Notes: generated by a model from the letters alone, not told the origin. A stretch of DNA of 53,548 nucleotides from an uncultured Eubacteriales bacterium (GCA_934446475.1 CAKSEH010000012.1:1-53548), one strand, 5' to 3'; positions 7,698 to 16,591 are shown, counted from the first letter of the stretch. Translations and numbers: made by a program.

Positions 7698-8514
7698 GAG
7701 AGATTATGGCGGCGAGGTTGCCTCGTTTTGCGCCGGCGCTGCGATGGGAGAACATAAAGTCGCTGTTACAGCAGGTGCAGATATCGCTGATTTCGATATT
7801 TTCTTCCCTGACGCCTGAACTTTGAAGTATTCGTTTGTTTGCAAGCCGCAAGTCGAGCATAAAGTGCTCGGGGGAAGAGGGGACTAAAACACCATCAAGC
7901 GATATCGGAAGCTTTTCAAATTCATTATATACCGGCATATCCACTTCGTAGCAGCAGGGGCCTATGCAGGGACCTATTGCGGCGATGATATCCTTAGGGT
8001 CGCAGCCGAATTCGCTTGTCATTTTACTGACAGTGACCGCTCCTATCTGCTGAACCGTTCCACGCCATCCCGAATGTGAAGCCGCTATGACTTTTTTAAC
8101 GGGGTCGCAGAACAAAAGGGGAGTGCAATCGGCATACTGCGTTACGAGGGCGACCCCTTTTTCGGCGGTTATAAGTCCGTCTATATCCTCAAAAGAGGGC
8201 TTTGTCAGTCCTGTTCCGCAATGCGAGCGGTTTACAACCTTAACATTTTTTGTGTGGGTCTGTTTTGAAAAAACAAGCTGCGATATATCAATCTCAAGCG
8301 CCGAGCAAAGACGCCTGTAGTTTTCAAGGACACATTCCCTGTCGTCGCCCCTGCTAAAGCTCATATTCATTGTTGAAAAATATCCGCTGCTGACGCCGCC
8401 GAGCCTTGTTGAAAAGCCGCAGTGTACAATTCCGGTCGAGTTGAGCTTCGGAAAGGTTATAAAGGTCACACCGTTTTTAACAGCGGTCGGTGTGGTTTTA
8501 CTTTCAAAATTCAA
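7690..8514 (-). CDS. pgeF: Peptidoglycan editing factor PgeF / YfiH family
   Basis: A 274-residue protein of the polyphenol oxidase/YfiH (laccase-domain) family. PgeF hydrolyses mis-incorporated serine from UDP-MurNAc precursors in E. coli, and other members deaminate adenosine. The metal/catalytic triad is visible as H87 (KQTH), C130 (YADCTP) and H147 (HSGWRG). Length is normal. It overlaps the upstream cpsB-like gene by 11 bp, indicating translational coupling. Unusually, the stop codon lies within an inverted C-type repeat (TCT CTT TTT TAA then TACGGG), so the C-terminus may have been set by the repeat's arrival. Confidence 0.92.
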   Translation of the reverse strand: MNFESKTTPTAVKNGVTFITFPKLNSTGIVHCGFSTRLGGVSSGYFSTMNMSFSRGDDRECVLENYRRLCSALEIDISQLVFSKQTHTKNVKVVNRSHCGTGLTKPSFEDIDGLITAEKGVALVTQYADCTPLLFCDPVKKVIAASHSGWRGTVQQIGAVTVSKMTSEFGCDPKDIIAAIGPCIGPCCYEVDMPVYNEFEKLPISLDGVLVPSSPEHFMLDLRLANKRILQSSGVREENIEISDICTCCNSDFMFSHRSAGAKRGNLAAIISLF

Positions 8515-9244
8515 ACTTCATTTCCGCCTTTTCATCGGTTATTTCTCTGCAAACACTGTCAAGATTCATAAGCATTTCCCGCTTGTATTCCCTGCCGAAA
8601 TCGGTTTCGAGTGCTCTTAAAGCCTCTTTCATAAGCGGCGGACGGTGGTCGGGAGAGTGGGTATCGGTTGCAATAAAGGATACATACCCTTTTTTAATGA
8701 GTTTACGGACCGTTCTTTTAAGCGGCGGTATAAAAAGCGACGAGGTGTTTATCTGAGCATAACAGCAACCCGATTCAATAAGCTTTAAGACCTTCTTAAA
8801 ACCTTTTTCTCTGTGGTATCGCTCTATATGGGCAAGGATAGGTGTGAGCCCGAGATTATACGAAATATTTCGCACATCCTCGGCAATCTTTTCCGAAATT
8901 TCATACATAGGCAGTTCAAGAAGAAGATACTGCGAGCCGTTTAAAGAAAGTTTTCTTATACCGTCGCTTCTGCCGATACCCTTAAAATAGTATACCTCGC
9001 TGCCGAGATATATGTTCGGCAGTTCCATACCGCAGACTGCTGCCTCAAGCTCGGCTTTCGCTGCGTTTATATTGCTTATATGTTCTTCAAGACTCTGCTC
9101 GGAGGCGATAAAATGCGGTGTTGCCACAACATCGGTTATTCCCTGCTCCTTCATCATTTCGAGGAGTTTTATTGAGGTTGCGATGTTTTTTGAGCCGTCG
9201 TCAACAGCGGGCAGAATATGAGAATGTATATCTATAAGTTTCAC
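8504..9244 (-). CDS. cpsB: CpsB/CapC family PHP-type tyrosine phosphatase
   Basis: A 246-residue polymerase-and-histidinol-phosphatase (PHP) domain protein. DIHSHILPAVDDG at residues 4-16 supplies the first metal ligands, with ATPHF, LAHIERY and TDTHS following. CpsB/YwqE enzymes dephosphorylate the tyrosine-rich tail of BY-kinases and control capsule or exopolysaccharide length. A Wzz-kinase fusion lies just upstream, which fits. The start is GTG with only a weak AAAGGC-like ribosome site, so expression may depend on coupling. An intrinsic terminator (9264-9297) separates kinase and phosphatase genes. It overlaps pgeF by 11 bp. Confidence 0.9.
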   Translation of the reverse strand: MKLIDIHSHILPAVDDGSKNIATSIKLLEMMKEQGITDVVATPHFIASEQSLEEHISNINAAKAELEAAVCGMELPNIYLGSEVYYFKGIGRSDGIRKLSLNGSQYLLLELPMYEISEKIAEDVRNISYNLGLTPILAHIERYHREKGFKKVLKLIESGCCYAQINTSSLFIPPLKRTVRKLIKKGYVSFIATDTHSPDHRPPLMKEALRALETDFGREYKREMLMNLDSVCREITDEKAEMKFEF

Positions 9245-9263
9245 TTGATTTCACAGCCTTTTA

Positions 9264-9297
9264 AAAAAACCGTCGCCAAGGAGGAGACGGTTTTGTT
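9264..9297 (-). terminator. Intrinsic terminator between BY-kinase and phosphatase genes
   Basis: Inverted arms AACCGTC and GACGGTT with A and T runs on both sides (AAAAAAACCGTC ... GACGGTTTTG), just downstream of the kinase stop on the minus strand. The hairpin could work in either direction. It would end most of the purA-led operon before cpsB. Confidence 0.75.
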
Positions 9298-9299
9298 TT

Positions 9300-10835
9300 T
9301 TATTTTTTGTTTTGCTTTTTTGCCGCCGAAGTTACATTTCTTGCGGACTTTGCATAACCGCCGTAACGCTTATCGTATCCGTACTTATAATATCTGTTAT
9401 AATACTGGCTGCGATACGAATATTTACGGTAAATATATTTATTTCCCGACTTCGGGTTTGCACCGTTCATAACAGCGCCCAAAACCTTGGTTTTTGCAAA
9501 TTCAACCGACGCAAGCGCACGCTTTATAGTGTAGTTCGGAGTGAAACCGTCCCTCAAAACGAAGGTAAGACCGTCTGTATTCGGGGCGATAACAAGCGCA
9601 TCAGAGACAACATTTAGCGGCGGAGTATCGATAATAACATAATCGTAAACACTCCTGAGTTTTTCAATCAAATCGGAGAATTTCTTTGAACCGAGCATTT
9701 CCGAGGGGTTCGGCGGCGTCTGCCCGGAAGTCAAAGCATCAAAATTATCGCTTACCTTTTTAACGGCAGACTCAAAATCGCACATTCCGGCAATTACATT
9801 TGAAAGACCTTTATCGTTTTCAAGATGCAATTTTCTGTGAACCGAAGAGCGGCGCATATCCGCATCAACGATTATTATTTTATCTTCAAGCTGAGAAAAT
9901 GCAACGGCAAGATTTACGGCTGTTGTTGATTTCCCTTCGCCCGCATTTGAACTTGTTATGGCAATAACATTGCCCTTATCCTTCTTTTCAAGCAGGAAAC
10001 AGAGATTGCTTCTGATGCTCTTATATGCCTCAACGACGGCAAAAGGTGCTGCCTTTTTGGTCTCTTTGTGGTCACTCCGGACGTCGGACCCGTTTGCGAT
10101 TTCGGGTTTTCTTGTTTGGTAAGTACCCACAATATCGTCATTTTCAAAATCGGGGATCGAACCTAAAAGCGGAATGTTATATTTGGATATAAATTCATCT
10201 TCGCCTCTTATTGACTGATTGAGAGAATCCGCAATAAAAGCGATAACAAAGGCTACTACAACGCCGACAACTCCCGAAATGGCGGTCGTAGTCATAGTTC
10301 TCGGGTAAACCTTTGAAAATTTCATTGCACTTGAAGCGACCTTGGCTTTTGCATAAGGTATGTATTCAACAACATAGTTACAGGAAGTCTTTGCAAACTC
10401 GTTTGCTATTTTCTTTGCTTCTTCGCCGTCTCCCGTTTTGGCGGTTATATCTATAAACAGAGTGTTCGTATCTCTTCTGTTTACGGTTATCATACCCTGC
10501 AGTCTGTCGTAAGTATAGCTTCCGCCGAGAGAATTTGCAAGCTCCGTATATATATCGGGAGTTTTAAGAATATCGATAATTGTGTTTGCAAGATACAGCG
10601 AAGCGCTTATGTCGGTTCCGCTTACAAAGTCTTTACTTGAAGTCTGGTCGTTATTATACTGCGTTACAATTGCGCCGTTCGTGACAAGAATCGATGCGGT
10701 TGCGGTATATCTGGGTTTGGCCGCAAACTGGCAGTAACAAAAAGCGCCCACCGCAAAAAGAACCATTGCCGTTATAAGCGCCCATATCCTCTTCCACGCA
10801 AGTTGGATCAGATAAACCAAAGAAATGTCTCCCAT
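9300..10835 (-). CDS. Wzz/CpsC-CpsD fusion: polysaccharide BY-kinase
   Basis: This 511-residue protein fuses a chain-length determinant to a bacterial tyrosine kinase. There are two transmembrane helices (about 16-38 and 183-205) flanking an extracytoplasmic Wzz domain. A cytoplasmic P-loop kinase follows, with Walker A SSNAGEGKST (295-304), Walker A' IIVDADMRR (321-329) and Walker B VIIDTPP (400-406). The tail has 12 tyrosines within about 28 residues, the expected autophosphorylation cluster. It would control export or assembly of a surface polysaccharide, although no glycosyltransferases or Wzx/Wzy lie in the window. It is the last gene of the purA-led run, 43 bp after the isomerase-like gene. 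The partner phosphatase is the next gene. Confidence 0.93.
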   Translation of the reverse strand: MGDISLVYLIQLAWKRIWALITAMVLFAVGAFCYCQFAAKPRYTATASILVTNGAIVTQYNNDQTSSKDFVSGTDISASLYLANTIIDILKTPDIYTELANSLGGSYTYDRLQGMITVNRRDTNTLFIDITAKTGDGEEAKKIANEFAKTSCNYVVEYIPYAKAKVASSAMKFSKVYPRTMTTTAISGVVGVVVAFVIAFIADSLNQSIRGEDEFISKYNIPLLGSIPDFENDDIVGTYQTRKPEIANGSDVRSDHKETKKAAPFAVVEAYKSIRSNLCFLLEKKDKGNVIAITSSNAGEGKSTTAVNLAVAFSQLEDKIIIVDADMRRSSVHRKLHLENDKGLSNVIAGMCDFESAVKKVSDNFDALTSGQTPPNPSEMLGSKKFSDLIEKLRSVYDYVIIDTPPLNVVSDALVIAPNTDGLTFVLRDGFTPNYTIKRALASVEFAKTKVLGAVMNGANPKSGNKYIYRKYSYRSQYYNRYYKYGYDKRYGGYAKSARNVTSAAKKQNKK

Positions 10836-10878
10836 TATTAACCTCTTCTCTTAAATCATAAGGCCGGCGAAAGCCAAC

Positions 10879-11685
10879 CTAATCTATAATACCATTTAAG
10901 GAACTGTTTTTCAAGTCTTTTTTAAGTATTTTGAGACTTTCCGGAATTTCGCCGTAATTTTGATATGCGTTTTTATAAACTTCTATCACACCGTCTCCCG
11001 AAAAACCCTTTTTATGAGCGTATTCAATGAATTTCACAAAATCAAAGCTTCCACGCCCGGGAAGCAGACAGTCGTTTTCGGGGGTGTTATCGCTTAAGTG
11101 CAGGTGCTTTACCGCACTTCCGGCAATATCCATAATTTCATAAGGTGAGCTTAAAGCTCTTATGCTTTGCTTTATATCAAGGCAAAAAGCGGCGTTTTCG
11201 CCCAAAATATCCTTCATTGTTTTAATAAACGCAGGGTCTCCCGCTCTGAAATTGACGACATTTTCCTGCAGGACGACCGCACCGCTTTCTGCCGCCGCAC
11301 GGGAGGTCATATAAAACCTCTCGCAGTACTCTTCTTCATTTAAGACCCCGTTAGGCTTTCCGCCGTGCATTATTATATATTTCGCTCCGAGCAAAGAGGC
11401 AATTTCGCCGTAACGGCGGTACATATCAACACCCTCTTTAAGCCTTCTTTCATACGCTGAATAAATCATAAACGAATCCGCAAAGCTCATAGCCGGATGA
11501 ACGGAAGTTATAAAAATGCCATAATATTCCCGTATTCGCATAAGTTCCTTTATAAAAGAAGGTTCAAGCTCGCTTGCGGCATTAAAAAATATCTCGGCTG
11601 TTCCGGCTCCGCTTTCTCCCACGGCAACAAGAGCCTTTTCTGTTTCAAGTGGATAATAACAGGCTGTTGAAATACCCAGTTTCAT
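10879..11685 (-). CDS. Sugar phosphate isomerase/epimerase-like TIM barrel
   Basis: A 268-residue protein of the xylose isomerase-like / AP endonuclease 2 TIM-barrel superfamily. Typical strand ends with potential metal ligands are seen: VHPAMSF, MHGGKP, LQENV, LDIKQ and LHLSDN, ending with a GEGxxD-like variant (LPGRGSFDF). Members include sugar isomerases and endonuclease IV, and the substrate here is unknown. It overlaps the end of rqcH by 4 nt (ATGA), so it is translationally coupled to a ribosome-rescue gene and precedes a polysaccharide kinase, a mixed context that does not settle its role. Confidence 0.82.
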   Translation of the reverse strand: MKLGISTACYYPLETEKALVAVGESGAGTAEIFFNAASELEPSFIKELMRIREYYGIFITSVHPAMSFADSFMIYSAYERRLKEGVDMYRRYGEIASLLGAKYIIMHGGKPNGVLNEEEYCERFYMTSRAAAESGAVVLQENVVNFRAGDPAFIKTMKDILGENAAFCLDIKQSIRALSSPYEIMDIAGSAVKHLHLSDNTPENDCLLPGRGSFDFVKFIEYAHKKGFSGDGVIEVYKNAYQNYGEIPESLKILKKDLKNSSLNGIID

Positions 11686-13394
11686 AAGTTTTCCTTCTCT
11701 CCGGGCGTTACATACAGGGTTTTATTGTTGGTATAAATAACCATTCCCGGTTTTGCGCCCGAGGGTTTTTTAACATATTTTATATAGGTGTAATCTACAG
11801 GGACGTTCGACGAATCTGCGGCTTTGGAATTTTCCGCCGCAAGCATAGCCGCTCTCGTAAGTGTTTCGTCGCACACGGGGTTTCCGCCGCAGGTGACAAT
11901 GACGTGAGAGCCGTGAATATCCTTTGCGTGGAACCAAAGGTCGTTTTTTGCGGCAAGCTTCAATGTTATGAAATCGTTTTGCGCATTGTTCCTGCCGATT
12001 ATTATTCTGTATCCCTCTTTGCTTATTTCTTCCCTTAAAGACGGTGCTTTTGCTTTCTTTACCGCCGCCTTGCCCGCACGGATATAACCCGACGATTTGA
12101 GTTCTTCCTTTATTTCGGCTATGTCCGCAGAGTTTTCGCAGCATGAAAGCTCAAACAAAACCGAATTCAAATACTTTATTTCGTTTTCGTCATTCTCTAT
12201 GAGACCTATAAGAGTCTGAGCGGCGACGCAGCTTTTCTTATAATCCTTAAAGTATTTTGCGGCATTTTTTGCGGCGCTCAGCGCAGGGTCGAGAGGAACG
12301 GTTATCCGAGCCATATTCTCATCGTAAAAATTTGTAAGGACGGCGCTTTGGGCTCCAGGTTTTATAAGATGTATATTCGCTTTTATAAGCTCGCCGTTTA
12401 TTCTTAGCGTCTCCCTGTTTTTTGAACGCTCAAGTTCTTCCTTTCTCGCAGCCTGTCTGCGGTGTGCCCTCGAAATAAGGTTGTTTAAAAGCCTTGTCAC
12501 ATCATTTGAAAGCTTTTTAATTCTTGCCGCCTGCTCACGTTCGTGGTAAAAAGCGTCAAGCAGTTCGCTGAAGGAGGGATATTCACGAAAAGCGTAACAG
12601 TTTTGATACTGTGCTATCGGCATATAAGAAAAGTCTGCCGGAGAACCGTCCCCCTTAATAAGCATAAAAGGCGTTTTGATATCTTTGAGCTCAGAAAGCA
12701 GCTTTGAAAGATCGCATAAGTGAGCCGAAGAGCAGAGAGCTTCGGTATTTCCCGTTAGTTTAAAGGCAATTTCCCTTGCGACAAGCGGAGAAATGCCTCC
12801 TATATGCTCGGTGAGCGACTTAGCAAGCGGTTTTTCACCGTCACTCAAAACCGATTTTGCGATATCTTCGGCAGCGTTATCGTTTAGATCTGCTTTTTCC
12901 TGAGCAGCCGGGTAAATATATTTTGCTCCCGGCTGAATCATTCGTTTATCGAGCGAAATATCCGAGCGGCGCACGGCGTCTATAATATTGCCCTTGCCGT
13001 TTACGAGTATTATGTTGCTTTGATTTCCTATCATCTCGCAGATGATTTTAGGATTTACTCTGTCGCCCAATTCATCGGTCGTTTCAAAGGTTATTTCAAT
13101 TATCCGTTCAAAGCCCCTTTGCGACACCGAAATTATTTTAGCCGAAGAAAAATACTTTCTTGCAAGCATACAAAACATCGGCGGCGTTTGGGGATTTTCT
13201 GTGGCATACGCCGTAAAATGGACCCTTGCCGCCCCTTGTCTTGCAGAGACTAAAAGCCGTTTCGTAAACCCTTTTTTCCTGAGCAAAAATACCAGCTCGT
13301 CGGCAGACGGCTGGTAAAGCTTGTCTATATGGCAGTCCGCAGCGCAGAAAAGCTCTTTTGTTAACTTTTGAGTAAATAATCCGTCAAGCGCCAT
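11682..13394 (-). CDS. rqcH: RqcH / Rqc2 (NFACT) ribosome quality control protein
   Basis: A 570-residue NFACT protein, formerly called fibronectin-binding protein A. RqcH binds stalled 50S-peptidyl-tRNA complexes and directs C-terminal alanine tailing of incomplete peptides. The NFACT-N domain is at about 1-250 (MALDGLF start, MFCMLARKYF), a coiled-coil middle at about 270-420, and the NFACT-R domain at about 445-560 contains the family signature NDLWFHAKDIHGSHVIV. Length is normal. Gap of 13 nt after trmK and a 4-nt overlap with the next gene place it within a tight operon of nucleic acid and translation genes. Confidence 0.95.
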   Translation of the reverse strand: MALDGLFTQKLTKELFCAADCHIDKLYQPSADELVFLLRKKGFTKRLLVSARQGAARVHFTAYATENPQTPPMFCMLARKYFSSAKIISVSQRGFERIIEITFETTDELGDRVNPKIICEMIGNQSNIILVNGKGNIIDAVRRSDISLDKRMIQPGAKYIYPAAQEKADLNDNAAEDIAKSVLSDGEKPLAKSLTEHIGGISPLVAREIAFKLTGNTEALCSSAHLCDLSKLLSELKDIKTPFMLIKGDGSPADFSYMPIAQYQNCYAFREYPSFSELLDAFYHEREQAARIKKLSNDVTRLLNNLISRAHRRQAARKEELERSKNRETLRINGELIKANIHLIKPGAQSAVLTNFYDENMARITVPLDPALSAAKNAAKYFKDYKKSCVAAQTLIGLIENDENEIKYLNSVLFELSCCENSADIAEIKEELKSSGYIRAGKAAVKKAKAPSLREEISKEGYRIIIGRNNAQNDFITLKLAAKNDLWFHAKDIHGSHVIVTCGGNPVCDETLTRAAMLAAENSKAADSSNVPVDYTYIKYVKKPSGAKPGMVIYTNNKTLYVTPGEKENL

Positions 13395-13407
13395 AGCCTT
13401 GCTCCTG

Positions 13408-14079
13408 TCAAGTGTTGAGAATTTTTAAAAGTTCATCGGCGGTCTTTCTGTATTTCTCCGCCGAGCAGCGGTCGGCTTCAAAAAGGTCTTCGCTGCATTT
13501 AAGGCAGATATCCGCCTGTTTTTTTATGTATGTTCTGTTATCGCCGCAGCAGGGAGTGAGAATTCCTATTCTTTCCCTTACCGAATCTATGGTATACGGC
13601 TTTGAAAAGCGGCATTTCATAACCGAATATATTTTTCCGTTATCAAAGACCGCATTTTCCGCTTCGACCGAAAAACCTTCTTCCGCAAGATAGCGGCGGA
13701 GAACATCCGCTGCGGTCATCGGCTGCAAAATAAGGGTTATCTCACTGTCCCTTATATAATCGCAGCGGGTTAAAATTCCGCTTATAACATCTCCGCCCAT
13801 ACCGGCGATTATAACCGTATCCGCATCTTTTCTCGGAATTCCCGAAAGACCGTCACAAAGGACGGTCTTAACACCTATCGCACCGAGCTTTTCAAGATTT
13901 CTCTCGGCGTTTTCAAGGGGCGACTGCCTTATATCTGCGGCGGTCACATTCTCTGAAATTTTGTTTAAATAAAGATAAGCCGCAAGATAACCGTGATCGC
14001 ACCCTATATCGCACACGCTTTTACCCTTCGGCACAAACGACGCTATGAGCGAAAGACGGTCGCTTAATTTTTTCGGCAT
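13408..14079 (-). CDS. trmK: tRNA (adenine(22)-N(1))-methyltransferase TrmK
   Basis: A 223-residue Rossmann methyltransferase with motif I VCDIGCDHGYLA (about 22-33) and the family motif VIIAGMGGDVI (about 89-99). TrmK methylates N1 of A22 in bacterial tRNAs in the cytoplasm. Length matches B. subtilis TrmK/YqfN (about 230-240). The start codon overlaps the stop of the DUF1858 gene (TAATG). In many Firmicutes trmK is followed by a nif3/yqfO gene, which is absent here. Confidence 0.92.
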   Translation of the reverse strand: MPKKLSDRLSLIASFVPKGKSVCDIGCDHGYLAAYLYLNKISENVTAADIRQSPLENAERNLEKLGAIGVKTVLCDGLSGIPRKDADTVIIAGMGGDVISGILTRCDYIRDSEITLILQPMTAADVLRRYLAEEGFSVEAENAVFDNGKIYSVMKCRFSKPYTIDSVRERIGILTPCCGDNRTYIKKQADICLKCSEDLFEADRCSAEKYRKTADELLKILNT

Positions 14080-14279
14080 TATTTATTTTCAAAGTGAGCG
14101 TTTAATTTTTCAACAAGCTCGTCACAGTCGGTTCCGTGAACCTCGCACGCCTGTTCAATGCTTTCGCCTCTTGAGGCAGGGCAGCCGAGACAGTGCATAC
14201 CTATTTCAAAAAAGTATTTCGCACTGTCAGAATCCATATCAAGTACATCGCCTATAAGCATATCTTTTGTGATTTTCAT
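14079..14279 (-). CDS. DUF1858 domain protein
   Basis: A 66-residue protein that is entirely a DUF1858 domain, with the typical HCLGCPASRGESIEQAC motif (about 29-45) containing a CxxC pair. Stand-alone DUF1858 proteins occur widely in anaerobes and may bind metal or act in redox chemistry. The function is not established. It sits between yhaM (15-nt gap) and trmK (stop/start overlap), so it is co-expressed with them. Confidence 0.85.
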   Translation of the reverse strand: MKITKDMLIGDVLDMDSDSAKYFFEIGMHCLGCPASRGESIEQACEVHGTDCDELVEKLNAHFENK

Positions 14280-14294
14280 AAATAATATCTCCTT

Positions 14295-15266
14295 TTAAAA
14301 CAGTTTCGGGTCCGCTTTAACATCGGTTCTTGCGTGATTATAGAACTTTCTGTTATCAAGCGCCCATATTTTGGATGTAAAATCTTCATCCTTTGCGGAC
14401 ATTAAACTTTCTTTTATTTCGTAAAGTCTGGCGTCCATAAGGTCAAGCTCGCTTAAAATCTCGGCTTCGAGAAACATCGGTCTTACGGCTGCGCCGAAAT
14501 CCGGTTCGCCGTGGTGGGAAAGGAGCATATGCTCGACCAAAGTTGCCGTTTTACGGTCTATCCCGAGCTTTTCGGCATATTTATCAACCTTATTTGCGCC
14601 CATAACAAGGTGCCCTATAAGATTGCCTTCGACCGAGTATCCCTCCGCAACTCCGCTCTCGCCTACGATAAATTCATCAAGCTTTGATATATCGTGAAGC
14701 ATCGCTCCCGCTATCAGAAGCTCACGGTCGATAAACGGGTAAATTGCGCAGACGCTCTGTGCAAGCCTGACTATCGAAAGCGTGTGCATCAAAAGTCCGC
14801 CCCGCATTGCGTGGTGAAGCTTAAATGCTGCCGGCCAGTACAGCAAAGCGACCCTGTTATCCTCGTAAATTGCGGTGACGAGCCTTTTGAGACCGTCATC
14901 CTTAAAGGCGTTCGCAATTCCGATTATCTCACCGTACATATCCTCCGACGAATAGGAAGCCGTTTTAACAAGCTCTTCCATATTTATATTATCTTCGGGT
15001 AACGCCGTTCTTATTCTGTCTATCCTGAGTTGATCACTTCCGTTATACTGCAAAAGCGAGCCTCTCACTTTAACGATATCGTTCGGTTTGTATTCTCCGT
15101 GCTCGTAGGGATCGTACCGCCAGAGTTTTGCGTTGACCTCGCCGTCCTTATCGGAGAGCGTAAAATCAAGATAAGTATCGCCCTTTGAAGAGGTCTTTTT
15201 TTCAACCGATTTTACAAGGCAAAAGCCTTCTACTCTTCCCGTATTGTCAAGCGGTGTAAAATTCAT
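14295..15266 (-). CDS. yhaM: 3'-5' exoribonuclease YhaM family (OB + HD domains)
   Basis: A 323-residue protein with an N-terminal OB-fold (about 10-90, nucleic acid binding) and a C-terminal HD domain with H161 (LMHT), HD 191-192 (MLHDISK) and H251-H252 (LSHHGE), matching YhaM. YhaM degrades RNA and can act on DNA from the 3' end, using Mn or Co. Length is normal (about 314-325). It starts 5 nt after purA ends, placing it firmly in the purA-led operon. Confidence 0.92.
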   Translation of the reverse strand: MNFTPLDNTGRVEGFCLVKSVEKKTSSKGDTYLDFTLSDKDGEVNAKLWRYDPYEHGEYKPNDIVKVRGSLLQYNGSDQLRIDRIRTALPEDNINMEELVKTASYSSEDMYGEIIGIANAFKDDGLKRLVTAIYEDNRVALLYWPAAFKLHHAMRGGLLMHTLSIVRLAQSVCAIYPFIDRELLIAGAMLHDISKLDEFIVGESGVAEGYSVEGNLIGHLVMGANKVDKYAEKLGIDRKTATLVEHMLLSHHGEPDFGAAVRPMFLEAEILSELDLMDARLYEIKESLMSAKDEDFTSKIWALDNRKFYNHARTDVKADPKLF

Positions 15267-15271
15267 AAGGC

Positions 15272-16549
15272 TTATTCCTTTACGATTATATTTTCTCTTG
15301 CCGGACCGTTACTTACCATAGTTATCTTAAAGCCTATTTCATTTTCGATAAACTCTATGTATTTGCGGCAGTTTTCCGGAAGTTTTGAATATTCGGTTAT
15401 TCCCGAGATGTCGCACTTCCAGCCGGGAAGGGTGACAAGAACGGGCTTTGCTTTTTCCAAAAGTCCCGTAACGGGGAAATCTTTTGTTACCTTGCCGTCT
15501 ATCTCATATCCGGTACAGACCTTTATTTCGTCAAGATAACCGAGAGCGTCAACAACCGTGAGAACAGCGTGCGTTGTACCCTGAACCTCACAGCCGTAAC
15601 GGGTGGCAACACAGTCAAACCAGCCCATTCTTCTCGGTCTTCCCGTAGTAGCGCCGTATTCGCCGCCGTCTCCGCCGTGGTCACGCAGAGCCTGAGCTTC
15701 GTCTCCGAAAATTTCGCTTACGAAAGCGCCTGCGCCGACAGCCGATGAATAAGCCTTTATAACCGTGTATATTTCTTTTATCGCATAAGGCGGAACGCCT
15801 GCGCCTACAGCGCCGTATCCCGCAATCGTGTTTGAAGATGTGACCATAGGATAAATGCCGTGGTCGGTATCCTTAAGGGTGCCGAGCTGACCCTCCAAAA
15901 GGACCGTTTTGCCCGCTTTATCGGCTTCGTAAACAAGCTTTCTTACGTCCCCGACAAACGGAGCGAGGTTCTTCTTCCACTGCATCATTTTATCGAATAC
16001 TTCGTCGACCGAAATCGGAGCTTTATGATAAAGATTTTCTATAAGTATGTTCTTGACTTCAAGCACTCTTTCAAGCTTTTCCCTTAACGCTTCCTCATCA
16101 AAAAGTTCGCACACCTGAAAGCCTGTCTTTGCATATTTATCCGAATAAAACGGAGCGATACCCGATTTTGTTGAGCCGAAACTTGCTTTGCCGAGCCTTT
16201 CCTCTTCATACACGTCAAACAGAACGTGGTAAGGCATAACCATCTGGCAGCGCTCGGATATCATAAGCTTCGGAGCGGGGACTCCCTCGCTTACTACCTC
16301 GTTGTATTCCTTTATAAGCTTGTCCGCATCAAGTGCAACGCCGTTTCCGATGCAGTTTATCACTCCCTCGTTAAAAACGCCCGAGGGCAGTGTGTGCAGA
16401 GCAAACTTACCGTATTTATTCTTAATTGTGTGACCGGCGTTGGCACCGCCCTGAAACCTTACGACGATATCGGCATTCTGAGCAAGCATATCGGTTATCT
16501 TGCCTTTGCCTTCGTCTCCCCAGTTAGCGCCTACAACAGCCTTTACCAT
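15272..16549 (-). CDS. purA: Adenylosuccinate synthetase
   Basis: PurA catalyses the GTP-dependent step from IMP and aspartate towards AMP. The P-loop WGDEGKGK lies near the N-terminus, with GGANAGHT (IMP loop), QGTTH and TGRPRRMGW conserved. I chose the ATG at 16549 (MVKAVVG, 425 residues) over an in-frame TTG five codons upstream, because ATG gives the standard family N-terminus. It is the first gene of the run purA-yhaM-DUF1858-trmK-rqcH-isomerase-BY-kinase and has a good promoter at 16592-16620. Confidence 0.96.
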   Translation of the reverse strand: MVKAVVGANWGDEGKGKITDMLAQNADIVVRFQGGANAGHTIKNKYGKFALHTLPSGVFNEGVINCIGNGVALDADKLIKEYNEVVSEGVPAPKLMISERCQMVMPYHVLFDVYEEERLGKASFGSTKSGIAPFYSDKYAKTGFQVCELFDEEALREKLERVLEVKNILIENLYHKAPISVDEVFDKMMQWKKNLAPFVGDVRKLVYEADKAGKTVLLEGQLGTLKDTDHGIYPMVTSSNTIAGYGAVGAGVPPYAIKEIYTVIKAYSSAVGAGAFVSEIFGDEAQALRDHGGDGGEYGATTGRPRRMGWFDCVATRYGCEVQGTTHAVLTVVDALGYLDEIKVCTGYEIDGKVTKDFPVTGLLEKAKPVLVTLPGWKCDISGITEYSKLPENCRKYIEFIENEIGFKITMVSNGPARENIIVKE

Positions 16550-16591
16550 AAACAAGGACCCCAATCTTAAAAATATAAATTCAACACGGAT

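Larger units (their letters stand above)
6361..7699. mobile_element. Composite repeat element with ~55-bp inverted ends
   Basis: This ORF-free block fills the NusG-II/pgeF gap. The left end (TTTTTTAATACGGGGAAT...TTAATTTCCCGG, from 6361) and the reverse complement of the right end (7645-7699) match over about 55 bp with few differences, so the block has long imperfect terminal inverted repeats. Inside, in order, are C units, a partial B (6600-6680), a full B (6681-6810), D (6959-7011), a short B (7027-7097), A (7247-7384) and inverted C units. A similar architecture recurs at 33056-34563. No transposase and no clear target-site duplication are visible, so mobility is inferred. Confidence 0.55.

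Noticed and set aside
6361..7699. Classical insertion sequence
   Set aside because: Inverted ends are present but no transposase frame on either strand and no clear target duplication, so only a non-autonomous element is proposed.
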